From Variovorax sp037204085 (GTDB lineage Bacteria; Pseudomonadota; Gammaproteobacteria; Burkholderiales; Burkholderiaceae_C): 64,000 nt of DNA. Positions 1-9,666 of the stretch are shown here, piece by piece. The notes beneath the pieces are model-generated. The model searched no databases, was not told the origin of the DNA, and saw only the letters and a program-made list of their open reading frames with translations. The DNA lies in contig NZ_JBBCBW010000020.1 of assembly GCF_037204085.1 (NCBI RefSeq), positions 44,026-108,025 on the forward strand, read 5' to 3'. Each line of letters opens with the position of its first letter. Within the stretch, counting starts at the first letter, position 1. Made by a program: the position numbers and the translations under genes.

Positions 1-1006
1 CTTCCATCAGCTCGGGCTGCGCCACCACGTAGCCGACCCGCAGGTTGGGCGAAATGGTCTTGGAGAAGCTGCCGACGTACACCACCTGGCGCAACTGGCT
101 CAGGCTGGCAAGCGAGGGCCGCGAGGAGGCGTCCATGTCGGCGTAGATGTCGTTCTCGACCAGCGTGAACTGGTGCTCCTGCGCGAGCTGCAGCAGCCGC
201 ACGAGCTGCGGCATCGACGCCAGCGAGCAGGTGGGGCTTTGCAGCCGCGGCTGCGTGAAGAAGGCCTTGGGTCGGTGCAGCGCCAGCAGCGCCTCCAGCG
301 CCGGCAGGTCGTAGCCGGTGGGCGTGCGCGGCACGCCGATGATGTTCACGCCCAGGAAGCGCAGCATGAACATCAGGTTGGGGTAGCCGGGGTCGTCCAC
401 CAGCACCTCGTCGCCCGGCTTCAGCAGCTGGCGCGCCACCAGGTCGAGCGCCTGGCTGGAGCCCTGGGTGAGCAGCACCTGGCCCGCCTCCACCGCAATC
501 TGCCGCTCGCACAGCGAATCGGCCACCGCCATGCGCAGCGCCATGTGCCCGAACGGCAGGCCGTAGCCGCCGATGTCCGTGCCGCCGGCCGCAAGGCTGC
601 GCAGGCTGCGGCGCATGCCGTCCTCGAACAGCCAGTCGTGCGGCAGCCATCCGCAGCCCGGCTTGAGCGGCAGGTTGCGGTTCTCGAAAATCTGCCGCAG
701 ATACCAGCGCGCGTCGAAGCGCGGGTCAGGCTGGGCCGCGGTGGGCCCGCTGCCGGCGGCGTTGTCGTCGCTGCGCCGCTTGACGAAGAAGCCCGCATTG
801 GCGCGCGACACCAGAAGGCCTTGCGCCACCAGCCGGTCGTAGGCCTCGACCACCGTGAAAACACTGACGCCATGGGCTGCCGCAAAGGCGCGGATCGAAG
901 GCAGCTTGCTGTCCGCCTTGAGTTTCTGGGCACCGATCAGCCCGCGGAGCCCCTCCACGATCTGACTCACGAGCGGAGTCGGCTGTTCGGGATGAAGAAT
1001 GAGCAT
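1..1006 (-). CDS. MocR/PdxR-type GntR regulator with aminotransferase-like domain (C-terminus cut by window)
   Basis: A DNA-binding regulator of the MocR subfamily: an N-terminal winged-helix GntR domain (about residues 8-75, with the KLPSIRAFAAAHGVS recognition stretch) is followed by a fold-type I aminotransferase-like domain that senses an effector through PLP. The PLP-lysine context GSFSKTISPNLRVGY is visible, with the lysine at about residue 316. Only 335 residues are inside the window; the family is usually 450-500, so the C-terminus lies to the left. The ATG at 1006 is chosen because it places the HTH at the usual distance from the N-terminus. It is divergent from gabT across 162 bp, the classic GabR-type arrangement, so it probably controls the GABA/guanidinobutyrate genes. 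Family call is firm; the effector is inferred. Confidence 0.88.
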   Translation of the reverse strand, partial: MLILHPEQPTPLVSQIVEGLRGLIGAQKLKADSKLPSIRAFAAAHGVSVFTVVEAYDRLVAQGLLVSRANAGFFVKRRSDDNAAGSGPTAAQPDPRFDARWYLRQIFENRNLPLKPGCGWLPHDWLFEDGMRRSLRSLAAGGTDIGGYGLPFGHMALRMAVADSLCERQIAVEAGQVLLTQGSSQALDLVARQLLKPGDEVLVDDPGYPNLMFMLRFLGVNIIGVPRTPTGYDLPALEALLALHRPKAFFTQPRLQSPTCSLASMPQLVRLLQLAQEHQFTLVENDIYADMDASSRPSLASLSQLRQVVYVGSFSKTISPNLRVGYVVAQPELME

Positions 1007-1053
1007 CAAAAGGGGTCCCGGCAGGCCGAATCTGCACCATATTGAGGAAAGTA

Positions 1054-1106
1054 TGTACAGGATACAAGACCAGTACAGTCCGCCGATCCATGGCTCGGGG
1101 TGTACA
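1054..1106. promoter_or_regulatory. Candidate MocR operator: three GTACA repeats
   Basis: The gap between the divergent MocR gene and gabT contains TGTACA at 1054-1059, GTACA at 1073-1077 and TGTACA at 1101-1106. Repeated short direct motifs between a MocR regulator and its target gene are typical operators for this family (GabR, PdxR). The repeats are seen directly; binding is inferred. Confidence 0.45.
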
Positions 1107-1168
1107 TGGTCAGGCCCGGACGTGAAACCTAAAGTGCCAGCATCTTCTTTCAGGCACAGGTCGTATCC

Positions 1169-2461
1169 ATGCAGCGCGAACCCCATCTCAGCAACGCCGC
1201 CCTCATGGCCCGCCGCGGCGCGGCCGTGGCCCGCGGCGTTGGCCAGGCCCATGAAATCTTCGTCAGCCGGGCGGCCAACGCCGAGGTCTGGGACGTCGAA
1301 GGGCGCCGCTACATCGACTTTGCCGGCGGCATTGCGGTGCTCAACACCGGCCACTGCCACCCGGAGATCAGCGCGGCGGTCAAGGCGCAGGTCGACCTGT
1401 ATTCGCACACCTGCTTCCAGGTGCTGGCCTACGAACCCTATGTAGAGCTGGCCGAGCGCCTGAACGCGCTGGCGCCGGGCAACTTCGCCAAGAAGTCGAT
1501 TTTCCTGAGCACCGGCGCCGAAGCCGTCGAAAACGCGGTGAAGATCGCCCGCGCCTACACCAGGCGTCCCGGCGTCATCGCCTTTACCGGCGGCTATCAC
1601 GGCCGCACGATGATGACGCTGGGTCTCACCGGCAAGGTGGCGCCCTACAAGGTCGGCTTCGGGCCGTTCCCGGGCGAGGTGTTCCACGCGCTCTACCCGA
1701 ACGCGCTGCACGGGGTGAGCGTGGACGACGCCCTGCATTCGGTCGAGCTGCTGTTCAAGAACGACATCGAGCCCGAGCGCGTGGCGGCCTTCATCCTGGA
1801 GCCGGTGCAGGGGGAGGGCGGCTTCTACGTCGCGCCCAACGACTTTGTCGAAGGCCTGCGCGCCCTGGCGGACCGCCACGGCATCCTGGTCATTGCCGAC
1901 GAAGTGCAGACCGGCGCCGGCCGCACCGGCACCTGGTTTGCCAGCGAGCAGTGGCCTGTGGCGCCCGACCTGATCACCACCGCCAAGTCGATGGCGGGCG
2001 GCTTTCCGATCTCCGGCGTGGTGGGCCGTGCCGAGGTGATGGACGCACCCGCACCCGGCGGCCTGGGCGGCACCTACGCCGGCAGCCCCATCGGCTGTGC
2101 CGCGGCGCTGGCGGTGCTCAAGGTGTTCGACGACGAGCAGCTGCTGGCGCGCAGCAGGGCGCTGGGCGAACGGCTCACGGCGGGCCTGCGCCGCATGGCG
2201 GCCGAGGTGCCGGCCATCGGCGACGTACGGGGCCTCGGCGCCATGGTGGCCATCGAGCTGTTCGAAGAGGGCGACACGGCGCGGCCCGACGCGGCATTGA
2301 CCCGCCGGGTGGTGGCCGAAGCGGCGCGGCGCGGGTTAATCCTGCTGTCATGCGGCACCTACGGCAATGTAATTCGCGTGCTGGTGCCGTTGACGGCATC
2401 CGACTTGCTTGTGGACGAAGGCCTGTCGCTTCTCGCGGACAGCTTCGCCGCACTGCGCTGA
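1169..2461 (+). CDS. gabT: 4-aminobutyrate aminotransferase
   Basis: Cytosolic PLP enzyme that moves the amino group of GABA to 2-oxoglutarate, giving succinate semialdehyde and glutamate. The 430-residue length and long matching blocks to Escherichia coli GabT, recalled from memory, support the call: WDVEGRRYIDFAGGIAVLNTG, SHTCFQVLAYEPY, STGAEAVENAVKIAR, EPVQGEGGFY and DEVQTGAGRTG. The PLP lysine lies in AKSMAGGFP at about residue 273. It heads a run of same-strand genes (ABC importer, ureohydrolase), with only 26 bp before the ATPase gene, so an operon is likely. Its product feeds GabD encoded at 8124. 5-aminovalerate or other omega-amino acids are possible side substrates. Confidence 0.95.
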   Translation: MQREPHLSNAALMARRGAAVARGVGQAHEIFVSRAANAEVWDVEGRRYIDFAGGIAVLNTGHCHPEISAAVKAQVDLYSHTCFQVLAYEPYVELAERLNALAPGNFAKKSIFLSTGAEAVENAVKIARAYTRRPGVIAFTGGYHGRTMMTLGLTGKVAPYKVGFGPFPGEVFHALYPNALHGVSVDDALHSVELLFKNDIEPERVAAFILEPVQGEGGFYVAPNDFVEGLRALADRHGILVIADEVQTGAGRTGTWFASEQWPVAPDLITTAKSMAGGFPISGVVGRAEVMDAPAPGGLGGTYAGSPIGCAAALAVLKVFDDEQLLARSRALGERLTAGLRRMAAEVPAIGDVRGLGAMVAIELFEEGDTARPDAALTRRVVAEAARRGLILLSCGTYGNVIRVLVPLTASDLLVDEGLSLLADSFAALR

Positions 2462-2487
2462 TCGGTCCTTTTCTCTTGAACTCCTCC

Positions 2488-3582
<1,095 letters not shown>

Positions 3583-3655
3583 CGTGCGCTCTGACATGCA
3601 CTCTGAATCCCGTTCCATTTCTCGTTCCCGTTCATCACCCAGGACCCGCACCACC

Positions 3656-4684
3656 ATGAAAAAGACACTCCTCGCCTGCACCGTCGTTGCCAGCTTCGCG
3701 CTGCCGGCGCTTGCCCAGCAGCAGCTCACCGTCGTCAACTTCGGTGGCGCCAACGCCAACGCGCAGAAGAAGGCCTACTACGAGCCTTACGAGAAGACCG
3801 GCACCAAGATCATTCCGGTCGAATACAACGGCGAGCAGGCCAAGATCAAGGCCATGGTCGAGACCAAGAAGGTCACCTGGGACGTGGTCGAAGTCGAATC
3901 GCCCGACGCCGCGCGCGGCTGCGATGAAGGCCTGTTCGAGAAGCTCGACTATTCCAAGATCGGCAGCAAGGCCGACTTTCTTCCGGCGGCGGTTACCGAT
4001 TGCGGCGTGGGCCTTTTCGTGTGGTCGACCGTGATGGCCTACAACGGCGAAAAGCTCAAGACCGCACCCACCAGCTGGGCCGACTTCTGGGACGTGAAGA
4101 AGATTCCGGGCAAGCGCGGCATGCGCAAGGGCGCGCGCTACAACCTGGAGTTCGCGCTCATGGCCGACGGTGTGAAGCCGGCCGACGTGTACAAGGTGCT
4201 GGCCACAAAAGACGGCGCCGAGCGCGCGTTCAAGAAGCTCAGCGAGCTGAAGCCGAACATCCAGTGGTGGGAAGCCGGCGCCCAGCCGCCGCAGTTCCTG
4301 GTGGCCGGCGACGTGGTGCTCACCACCGTGTACAACGGCCGCATCGACGCCGCCAACCGCGAAGGCCGCGACCTCAAGATCTTCTGGCCGGGCGGCATCT
4401 ACGACCTGGACTACCTGGTGATTCCGAAGGGCGCACCCAACAAGGAAGCGTCGCTCAAGTACATCCAGTTCGCGATGCAGCCGGCCAACCAGGCGGTGTA
4501 TGCGCAGAACATCGCCTACGGCCCCACCAACACCAAGGCACTGGCTTCGCTCAGCCCCAAGGTGCTGGCCGACCTGCCGACCTCGGCGGGCAACGCGAAG
4601 GAAGCGCTGCAGTTCAACGTCGGCTTCTGGGCCGACCAGGGCGAGGCGCTCGAGAAGCGCTTCGCATCCTGGGCTACCCAGTAA
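3656..4684 (+). CDS. Polyamine-type ABC transporter periplasmic binding protein (PotD-like)
   Basis: Solute-binding protein of 342 residues. A clear signal peptide (MKKTLLACTVVASFALPALA, cleaved before QQQ) sends it to the periplasm. The mature start QLTVVNFGGANANAQKKAYY and later blocks such as TSWADFWDVKKIPGKRGMRKG and YNGRIDAANREGRDLKIFWPGG are typical of the PotD/extracellular solute-binding family 1 group. The ATG at 3656 is chosen because it gives the signal peptide; the frame opens further upstream. It lies between the ATPase and permease genes of the same importer. The ligand cannot be read from the sequence; context suggests 4-guanidinobutyrate, GABA, putrescine or agmatine. Confidence 0.92.
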   Translation: MKKTLLACTVVASFALPALAQQQLTVVNFGGANANAQKKAYYEPYEKTGTKIIPVEYNGEQAKIKAMVETKKVTWDVVEVESPDAARGCDEGLFEKLDYSKIGSKADFLPAAVTDCGVGLFVWSTVMAYNGEKLKTAPTSWADFWDVKKIPGKRGMRKGARYNLEFALMADGVKPADVYKVLATKDGAERAFKKLSELKPNIQWWEAGAQPPQFLVAGDVVLTTVYNGRIDAANREGRDLKIFWPGGIYDLDYLVIPKGAPNKEASLKYIQFAMQPANQAVYAQNIAYGPTNTKALASLSPKVLADLPTSAGNAKEALQFNVGFWADQGEALEKRFASWATQ

Positions 4685-4711
4685 CCGGCGCACGAACAAA
4701 CGAAAGAGGCC

Positions 4712-5968
4712 ATGCACGCGGCAACGACTGTTCCCCTGGTTCCGGCGGAGGCGCCCCCCGTTTCGCTGCGGCGTGCGCTGGCCCGCGCCGAAGCGCGCCG
4801 CAAGTGGCGGGCCTTCGCGCTCACGGCGCCGCTGCTGGTGTTTCTGTTGTTGACGCTGCTGGTGCCCATCGTCGCGCTGCTGCAGCGCGCCGTCGAGAAC
4901 CCGGAAGTGGCCAACGCGCTGCCGCGCACCGTGCGTGCCCTCGACGGCTGGAACCGCAAGGAGGCGCCCGCACCAGCGGCCTACGCCGCCATGGCGGCCG
5001 ACCTGGGGCAGCTGCCCGACAGCTCCGACGCCGGCGCCCTGGCGCGCCGCCTCAATACCGAAATTGCCGGCGCCCGTTCGCTGGTGATGGGCACCTTCAG
5101 GGCGCTGCCGATTGCCGGCACGCCCGAAGAAGTCAAGGCACGCATGCTGGAGCTCGATCCGCGCTGGGGCGAGCCGCCGTATTGGCAGGCCATTGCCAAG
5201 AACGGTTCGCGCTGGACGCCTGACTACCTGCTTGCCTCGCTCGACCTGCGCCGCAACGTGGCGGGCGAGGTGGAGCGCATGCCCGACGACCAGCGCGCCT
5301 TTGCGAACATCCTGTTGCGCACCTTTCATATCAGCGCAGTGGTCACCTTCTTCTGCCTGCTGCTGGCGTATCCGCTGGCGTGGTGGCTGTCGACCTTGCC
5401 CGCGCGCAAGGCCAACGTGCTGATGATCCTGGTGCTGGTGCCGTTCTGGACGTCCATCCTGGTGCGCGTAGCGGCGTGGATCGTGCTGCTGCAATCCGAA
5501 GGGCTGGTCAACCGCGGCCTCATGGGCATCGGGTTGATCGACCATCCGCTGGCGCTGCTGTTCAACCGCACCGGCGTGATCATCGCCATGGTGCACATCC
5601 TGTTGCCCTTCATGATCCTGCCTCTGTACAGCGTGATGAAGAGCGTGCCGCCCACCTATCTGCGCGCGGCCGTCTCGCTGGGCAGCTCTCCACTCGCGGC
5701 GTTCTTTCGGGTGTATGTACCGCAGACCTACCCCGGCATCGGCGCGGGTGCGCTGCTGGTCTTCATCCTGGCCATCGGCTACTACGTAACGCCGGCGCTG
5801 CTCGGCGGCGCGGACGACCAGATGCTGAGCTACTACATCGCGCGCTACACCAATGTGGAAATCAACTGGGGCATGGCCTGTGCGTTGGGCGCCGTGCTGC
5901 TCGTCGCCACGCTGGTGCTCTACGCCGTGTACCGCCGCATCGGCAAGGCCGAGCTGAGCCTCGGCTGA
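4712..5968 (+). CDS. Polyamine-type ABC transporter permease (PotB/PotH-like) with long periplasmic insert
   Basis: Inner-membrane permease of 418 residues. The first membrane segment is near residues 35-55 (LTAPLLVFLLLTLLVPIVALL). It is followed by about 140 hydrophilic residues before the second segment (AVVTFFCLLLAYPLAWWLS), which makes the protein longer than E. coli PotB (about 275-285 residues). The permease core with the EAA-like loop (LRAAVSLGSSPLAAFFRVYVPQ) follows. The ATG at 4712 has a purine-rich site (GAAAGAGG) upstream. It pairs with the next permease gene 22 bp downstream. The insert should lie in the periplasm and may contact the binding protein; that role is inferred. Confidence 0.92.
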   Translation: MHAATTVPLVPAEAPPVSLRRALARAEARRKWRAFALTAPLLVFLLLTLLVPIVALLQRAVENPEVANALPRTVRALDGWNRKEAPAPAAYAAMAADLGQLPDSSDAGALARRLNTEIAGARSLVMGTFRALPIAGTPEEVKARMLELDPRWGEPPYWQAIAKNGSRWTPDYLLASLDLRRNVAGEVERMPDDQRAFANILLRTFHISAVVTFFCLLLAYPLAWWLSTLPARKANVLMILVLVPFWTSILVRVAAWIVLLQSEGLVNRGLMGIGLIDHPLALLFNRTGVIIAMVHILLPFMILPLYSVMKSVPPTYLRAAVSLGSSPLAAFFRVYVPQTYPGIGAGALLVFILAIGYYVTPALLGGADDQMLSYYIARYTNVEINWGMACALGAVLLVATLVLYAVYRRIGKAELSLG

Positions 5969-5990
5969 GCGGCACGAAGGACACACACGC

Positions 5991-6809
5991 ATGTTCAAGC
6001 TTCCACAATTTCCGGCCTATGCCACCTTTGCCGACAAGCTCGGCTGGTGGCTGGTGCGCGCCGGCTGCGTCGCGGTGCTGGCTTTTCTGCTGGCGCCCAT
6101 CCTGGTCGTGATTCCGCTGTCTTTTTCAGACAGCTCGTTTCTGGCCTACCCGATCCGGGGCTGGTCGCTGCAGTGGTACCGCCACCTGTTCGAATCGCCC
6201 GAGTGGGCACGTGCGGCGCGCAACAGCTTCATCGTGGCGCCGGCCGCCACGGCGCTGGCCACCGTGCTCGGCACCTTGGCGGCGGTAGGCTTGTCGCGCA
6301 CCAACTTCGCGTTCAAGGGCCTGCTCATGAGCGTGCTGATCTCGCCGATGGTGGTGCCCATCGTGGTGGTGGGCGTCGCCGCGTACCTTTACTTCGCGCC
6401 CCTCGGCCTGGCCGACACCTACTTCGGGCTGATCGTGGTGCATGCGGCGCTTGGCGCGCCTTTCGTGCTGACCACCGTGCTTGCCACGCTGGCGGGCTTC
6501 AACCACAACCTGGTGCGCGCATCGCTGAGCCTGGGCGAAACGCCGTTCAGGACTTTCATGCGCATCACGCTGCCGGTGATTGCGCCGGGCGTGATTTCGG
6601 GTGCGCTGTTCGCCTTTGCCACGTCGTTCGACGAGGTGGTGGTCACGCTGTTTCTCGCGGGGCCCGACCAGGTGACCCTGCCCCGCCAGATGTTCACCGG
6701 CATTCGCGAGAACATCTCTCCCACGATTGCAGCGGTGGCAACGCTGCTGATCATCTTCACCACCGCGCTGCTGCTTGCGCTCGAATGGCTGCGCGGCCGG
6801 CAGCGCTGA
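5991..6809 (+). CDS. Polyamine-type ABC transporter permease (PotC/PotI-like)
   Basis: Second permease of the importer, 272 residues with about six hydrophobic segments. It carries the conserved cytoplasmic EAA-like loop (RASLSLGETPFRTFMRITLPV) and the PotC-type ending around FATSFDEVVVTLFLAGP and LPRQMFTGIRENISPTIAAV. The ATG at 5991 follows a GAAGG ribosome-binding site. It ends 12 bp before the ureohydrolase gene, so transport and hydrolysis of the substrate are likely co-expressed. Confidence 0.93.
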   Translation: MFKLPQFPAYATFADKLGWWLVRAGCVAVLAFLLAPILVVIPLSFSDSSFLAYPIRGWSLQWYRHLFESPEWARAARNSFIVAPAATALATVLGTLAAVGLSRTNFAFKGLLMSVLISPMVVPIVVVGVAAYLYFAPLGLADTYFGLIVVHAALGAPFVLTTVLATLAGFNHNLVRASLSLGETPFRTFMRITLPVIAPGVISGALFAFATSFDEVVVTLFLAGPDQVTLPRQMFTGIRENISPTIAAVATLLIIFTTALLLALEWLRGRQR

Positions 6810-6821
6810 GGCCAGGCTCCC

Positions 6822-7772
6822 ATGACCACACCGAACCAGCCGCTCGGCGGCAACAGCATGCCGCGCTTTGCCGGCCCGGGCACCATGATGCGGCTGCCGG
6901 CCGCAACGTCGGCGCAGGGGCTGGACGCAGCGTTCATCGGCGTGCCGCTGGACATCGGCACTTCCAACCGGCCGGGCGCACGCTTCGGGCCGCGCCAGAT
7001 TCGCGCTGAATCGGCACTGCTGCGGCCCTACAACATGGCCACCGGCGCGGCGCCGTTCGACACACTTAACGTGGCGGACCTGGGCGACGTGCCAATCAAC
7101 ACCTATTCGCTCGAAAAGTCGGTCGACATCATCTCGTCGTTCTACGACACGGTGCTGGCTGCCGGCTGCGCACCGCTCACGCTCGGGGGCGACCACACCA
7201 TTGCGCTGCCCATCCTGCGCGCGCTGGCGCGCAAGCATGGCCCGGTCGCGCTGGTGCATGTGGATGCGCATGCGGACGTGAACGACGACATGTTCGGAGA
7301 GCGCATCGCGCACGGCACGCCGTTCCGCCGCGCGGTCGAAGAAGGCCTGCTGGCCTGTGACAAGGTCTGGCAAATCGGCTTGCGCGGCACTGGTTATGCG
7401 GCGGACGATTTCGACTGGCCGCGCCAGCAGGGCTTTACCGTGGTGCAGGCGCATGAGGTCTGGTACCAATCGCTGGCACCGCTCATGGCGCAGGTGCGCG
7501 AGCGCATCGGGCCGACGCATCCGGTCTATATCAGCTTCGACATCGACGGCATCGATCCTTCGTTCGCCGGCGGTACGGGCACGCCGGAGATCGGCGGCCT
7601 TACGGTGCCGCAGGCGCTGGAGATCGTGCGCGGGTGCCGGGGCTTGAACGTGGTTGGGGCCGATCTGGTGGAGGTGAGCCCGCCTTACGACGTCAGCGGG
7701 AATACCGCGCTGCTGGGGGCCAATCTTTTGTACGAGATGTTGTGTGTGCTGCCTGGGGTGCCTTATCGGTGA
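6822..7772 (+). CDS. gbuA: Ureohydrolase, most like 4-guanidinobutyrase (agmatinase family)
   Basis: Dinuclear manganese ureohydrolase of 316 residues. All three metal-binding blocks are visible: GGDHT, HVDAHADVND and SFDIDGIDPSF...GTGTPE. The start PLGGNSMPRF and the blocks GVPLDIGTSNRPGARFGPRQ and RPYNMATGAAPFD resemble Pseudomonas aeruginosa GbuA as I recall it, more than agmatinase SpeB. It would cleave 4-guanidinobutyrate to urea and GABA. GABA is exactly the substrate of the gabT product encoded at the head of the same run, which supports the call. Agmatinase (giving putrescine) or guanidinopropionase remain alternatives. In the last metal block the usual proline of APGTGTPE is glycine (AGGTGTPE). 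Confidence 0.8.
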   Translation: MTTPNQPLGGNSMPRFAGPGTMMRLPAATSAQGLDAAFIGVPLDIGTSNRPGARFGPRQIRAESALLRPYNMATGAAPFDTLNVADLGDVPINTYSLEKSVDIISSFYDTVLAAGCAPLTLGGDHTIALPILRALARKHGPVALVHVDAHADVNDDMFGERIAHGTPFRRAVEEGLLACDKVWQIGLRGTGYAADDFDWPRQQGFTVVQAHEVWYQSLAPLMAQVRERIGPTHPVYISFDIDGIDPSFAGGTGTPEIGGLTVPQALEIVRGCRGLNVVGADLVEVSPPYDVSGNTALLGANLLYEMLCVLPGVPYR

Positions 7773-7811
7773 CTGTGCGTGGTCTTTTTAGGCGCTGCTG
7801 TTTTCAGGGCT

Positions 7812-8050
7812 TGTGCAAAGGCCACCGGGTACTCCCCTCCGCGAATGTCCCCCGCCTTCGGCTCCTCCTTTATTTCGCTGCGTGGAGCACCCGATGCCCT
7901 GTGCACTTGGGCACGCTGCTGGTGTACCGCTGATCAACGACTGCTCTGAATCACGCACACGTCGATGGGGTGCCTTGCGCAGCGAAATAAAGGAGGAGGC
8001 CGCAGGCCGGGGGACATTCGCGGAGAAAGGTACCCCGTCGGCGGGCGCGC
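7812..8050. repeat. Large imperfect palindromic intergenic repeat, copy 1
   Basis: A block of about 240 bp fills most of the 351-bp gap between gbuA and gabD. Its two arms are inverted versions of one another: CGCGAATGTCCCCCG then CTCCTTTATTTCGCTGCG at 7840-7882 recurs in reverse complement at 7978-8020. The same block occurs in reverse orientation at 43834-44070 and is cut at 63925-64000. No transposase or clear target duplication was seen. It also contains a frame of about 81 codons open in both full copies. It may be a non-autonomous mobile or structured element. Confidence 0.85.
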
Positions 8051-8123
8051 CGCCCTGAACAGCAGCGTCCCCAACAACCCTCTCACCTAAACAGAATCGC
8101 AACAAAACTCGAGACCAACGACC

Positions 8124-9596
8124 ATGAAAACATCTCCTCTCGCATTGCTGAACGACCCGACCCTCCTGAAGACAGATGCGCTGATCGCCGGCGAATGGAT
8201 TCGAGGCAAGAGCCGCTTTGACGTGAACGACCCGGCCACCGGTCAGAAGCTGGTCGACGTTGCCAACCTTACGCGCGCGGACGCTGCCCTGGCCATTGCC
8301 GCGGCCAACAAGGCGCTTGCTGGCTGGCGCGGCAAGACAGGCAAGGAGCGCAGCATCGTGCTGCGCAAGTGGTTCGACCTGCTGGTTGCCAACACCGAAG
8401 ACCTGGGGCGCCTCATGACCGCGGAGCAGGGCAAGCCCTTTGCCGAGGCCAAGGGCGAAGTGGCCTACGGTGCCAGCTTCATTGAATGGTTTGCCGAAGA
8501 AGCCAAGCGCGTCAACGGAGAGGTGCTGCCGCAGTTCGATAACAACCGCCGCTTGCTCGTGATGAAGCAGGCCATCGGCGTGTGCGCCGCCATCACGCCG
8601 TGGAACTTTCCGCTGGCCATGATCACGCGCAAGGTCGCACCGGCATTGGCCGCGGGTTGCACGGTCGTCATCAAGCCGGCCGAACTCACGCCGCTCACCG
8701 CGCTGGCCGCGGCCGAGCTGGCCGTGCGCGCGGGCATTCCGGCGGGCGTGCTCAACGTGCTTACGGCAGACAGCCAGAACAGCATCACCATCGGCAAGGA
8801 ACTGTGCGAGAGCGACATCGTGCGGCACCTGAGCTTCACCGGTTCGACCGAGGTCGGCCGCATTCTCATGAGCCAGTGCGCGCCCACGGTGAAGAAGCTC
8901 TCGCTCGAGCTTGGTGGCAACGCACCCTTTTTGGTGTTCGACGATGCCGATGTCGACTCGGCGGTCGAGGGTGCCATGGCCAGCAAGTACCGCAACGCCG
9001 GCCAGACCTGCGTGTGCGCGAACCGGCTGTATGTGCAAGACGGCATCTACGACAGCTTCGTCGAGAAGTTCGCGGCCAAGGTCAAGGCGCTCAAGGTTGG
9101 CAACGGCTTTGAAGAGGGCGTGCTGCAGGGGCCGCTCATCGAAGATGCGGCTGTCGACAAGGTGCAGCGGCACGTCGACGACGCGATTGCCAAGGGCGGC
9201 AAGCTGCTGGCCGGCGGCCACAAGATCGAGGGCCAGTTCTTCGAGCCGACGGTCATTGCCGAGGCCACGCCGGACATGCTGTGCGCGAAGGAAGAAACCT
9301 TCGGGCCCTTTGCGCCGGTGTTCCGCTTCAAGACCGAGCAGGACGCAATCGACGCGGCCAACAACACGGAGTTCGGTTTGGCGAGCTACTTCTATACGCG
9401 CGACGTGGGGCGCATCTTCCGCGTGGCGGAGGCGTTGGAGTACGGCATGGTCGGCATCAATGCCGGCGTGATCGCCACGGAGCACGTGCCGTTCGGCGGC
9501 GTGAAGCAGTCGGGCCTGGGGCGCGAGGGTTCGCACCATGGCATGGACGACTACATCGAGATCAAGTATCTCTGCCTGGGCGACATCCAGAAATAA
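8124..9596 (+). CDS. gabD: Succinate-semialdehyde dehydrogenase [NAD(P)+]
   Basis: Oxidises succinate semialdehyde to succinate, the step after GabT. The 490 residues belong to the aldehyde dehydrogenase superfamily: cofactor region ITPWNFPLAMITRK and FTGSTEVGR, general-base glutamate in LELGGNAPF (E262) and nucleophile C296 in GQTCVCANR. The second cysteine (C298) is the one that forms a redox disulfide in E. coli GabD. The start ADALIAGEWIRGKS-like context (LKTDALIAGEWIRG) is GabD-typical. It is separated from gbuA by the repeat element, so it may have its own promoter. A hairpin follows its stop. Glutarate-semialdehyde dehydrogenase activity is a possible alternative. Confidence 0.92.
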   Translation: MKTSPLALLNDPTLLKTDALIAGEWIRGKSRFDVNDPATGQKLVDVANLTRADAALAIAAANKALAGWRGKTGKERSIVLRKWFDLLVANTEDLGRLMTAEQGKPFAEAKGEVAYGASFIEWFAEEAKRVNGEVLPQFDNNRRLLVMKQAIGVCAAITPWNFPLAMITRKVAPALAAGCTVVIKPAELTPLTALAAAELAVRAGIPAGVLNVLTADSQNSITIGKELCESDIVRHLSFTGSTEVGRILMSQCAPTVKKLSLELGGNAPFLVFDDADVDSAVEGAMASKYRNAGQTCVCANRLYVQDGIYDSFVEKFAAKVKALKVGNGFEEGVLQGPLIEDAAVDKVQRHVDDAIAKGGKLLAGGHKIEGQFFEPTVIAEATPDMLCAKEETFGPFAPVFRFKTEQDAIDAANNTEFGLASYFYTRDVGRIFRVAEALEYGMVGINAGVIATEHVPFGGVKQSGLGREGSHHGMDDYIEIKYLCLGDIQK

Positions 9597-9620
9597 GAGA
9601 CAGAGAGAAGTAAGCCCAGG

Positions 9621-9656
9621 CGACCGGCGACGCGCGCAGGCGGCGCGTGCCGGTCG
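9621..9656. terminator. Strong hairpin between convergent gabD and loiP
   Basis: CGACCGGC pairs with GCCGGTCG, and inside it ACGCGC pairs with GCGCGT, giving a stem of about 14 bp with one bulged G and a loop of about 7 nt. It lies between two converging genes and could serve both. There is no U-tract on either strand, so intrinsic termination is not certain. Confidence 0.6.
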
Positions 9657-9666
9657 GAGGGCGGCC

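Noticed and set aside
3635..5998. Open frame of 787 codons on the minus strand opposite the ABC importer genes
   Set aside because: It has Arg/His/Gln-rich, low-complexity translation with no motif and lies fully opposite well-supported genes. It is a mirror of GC-rich codon use.
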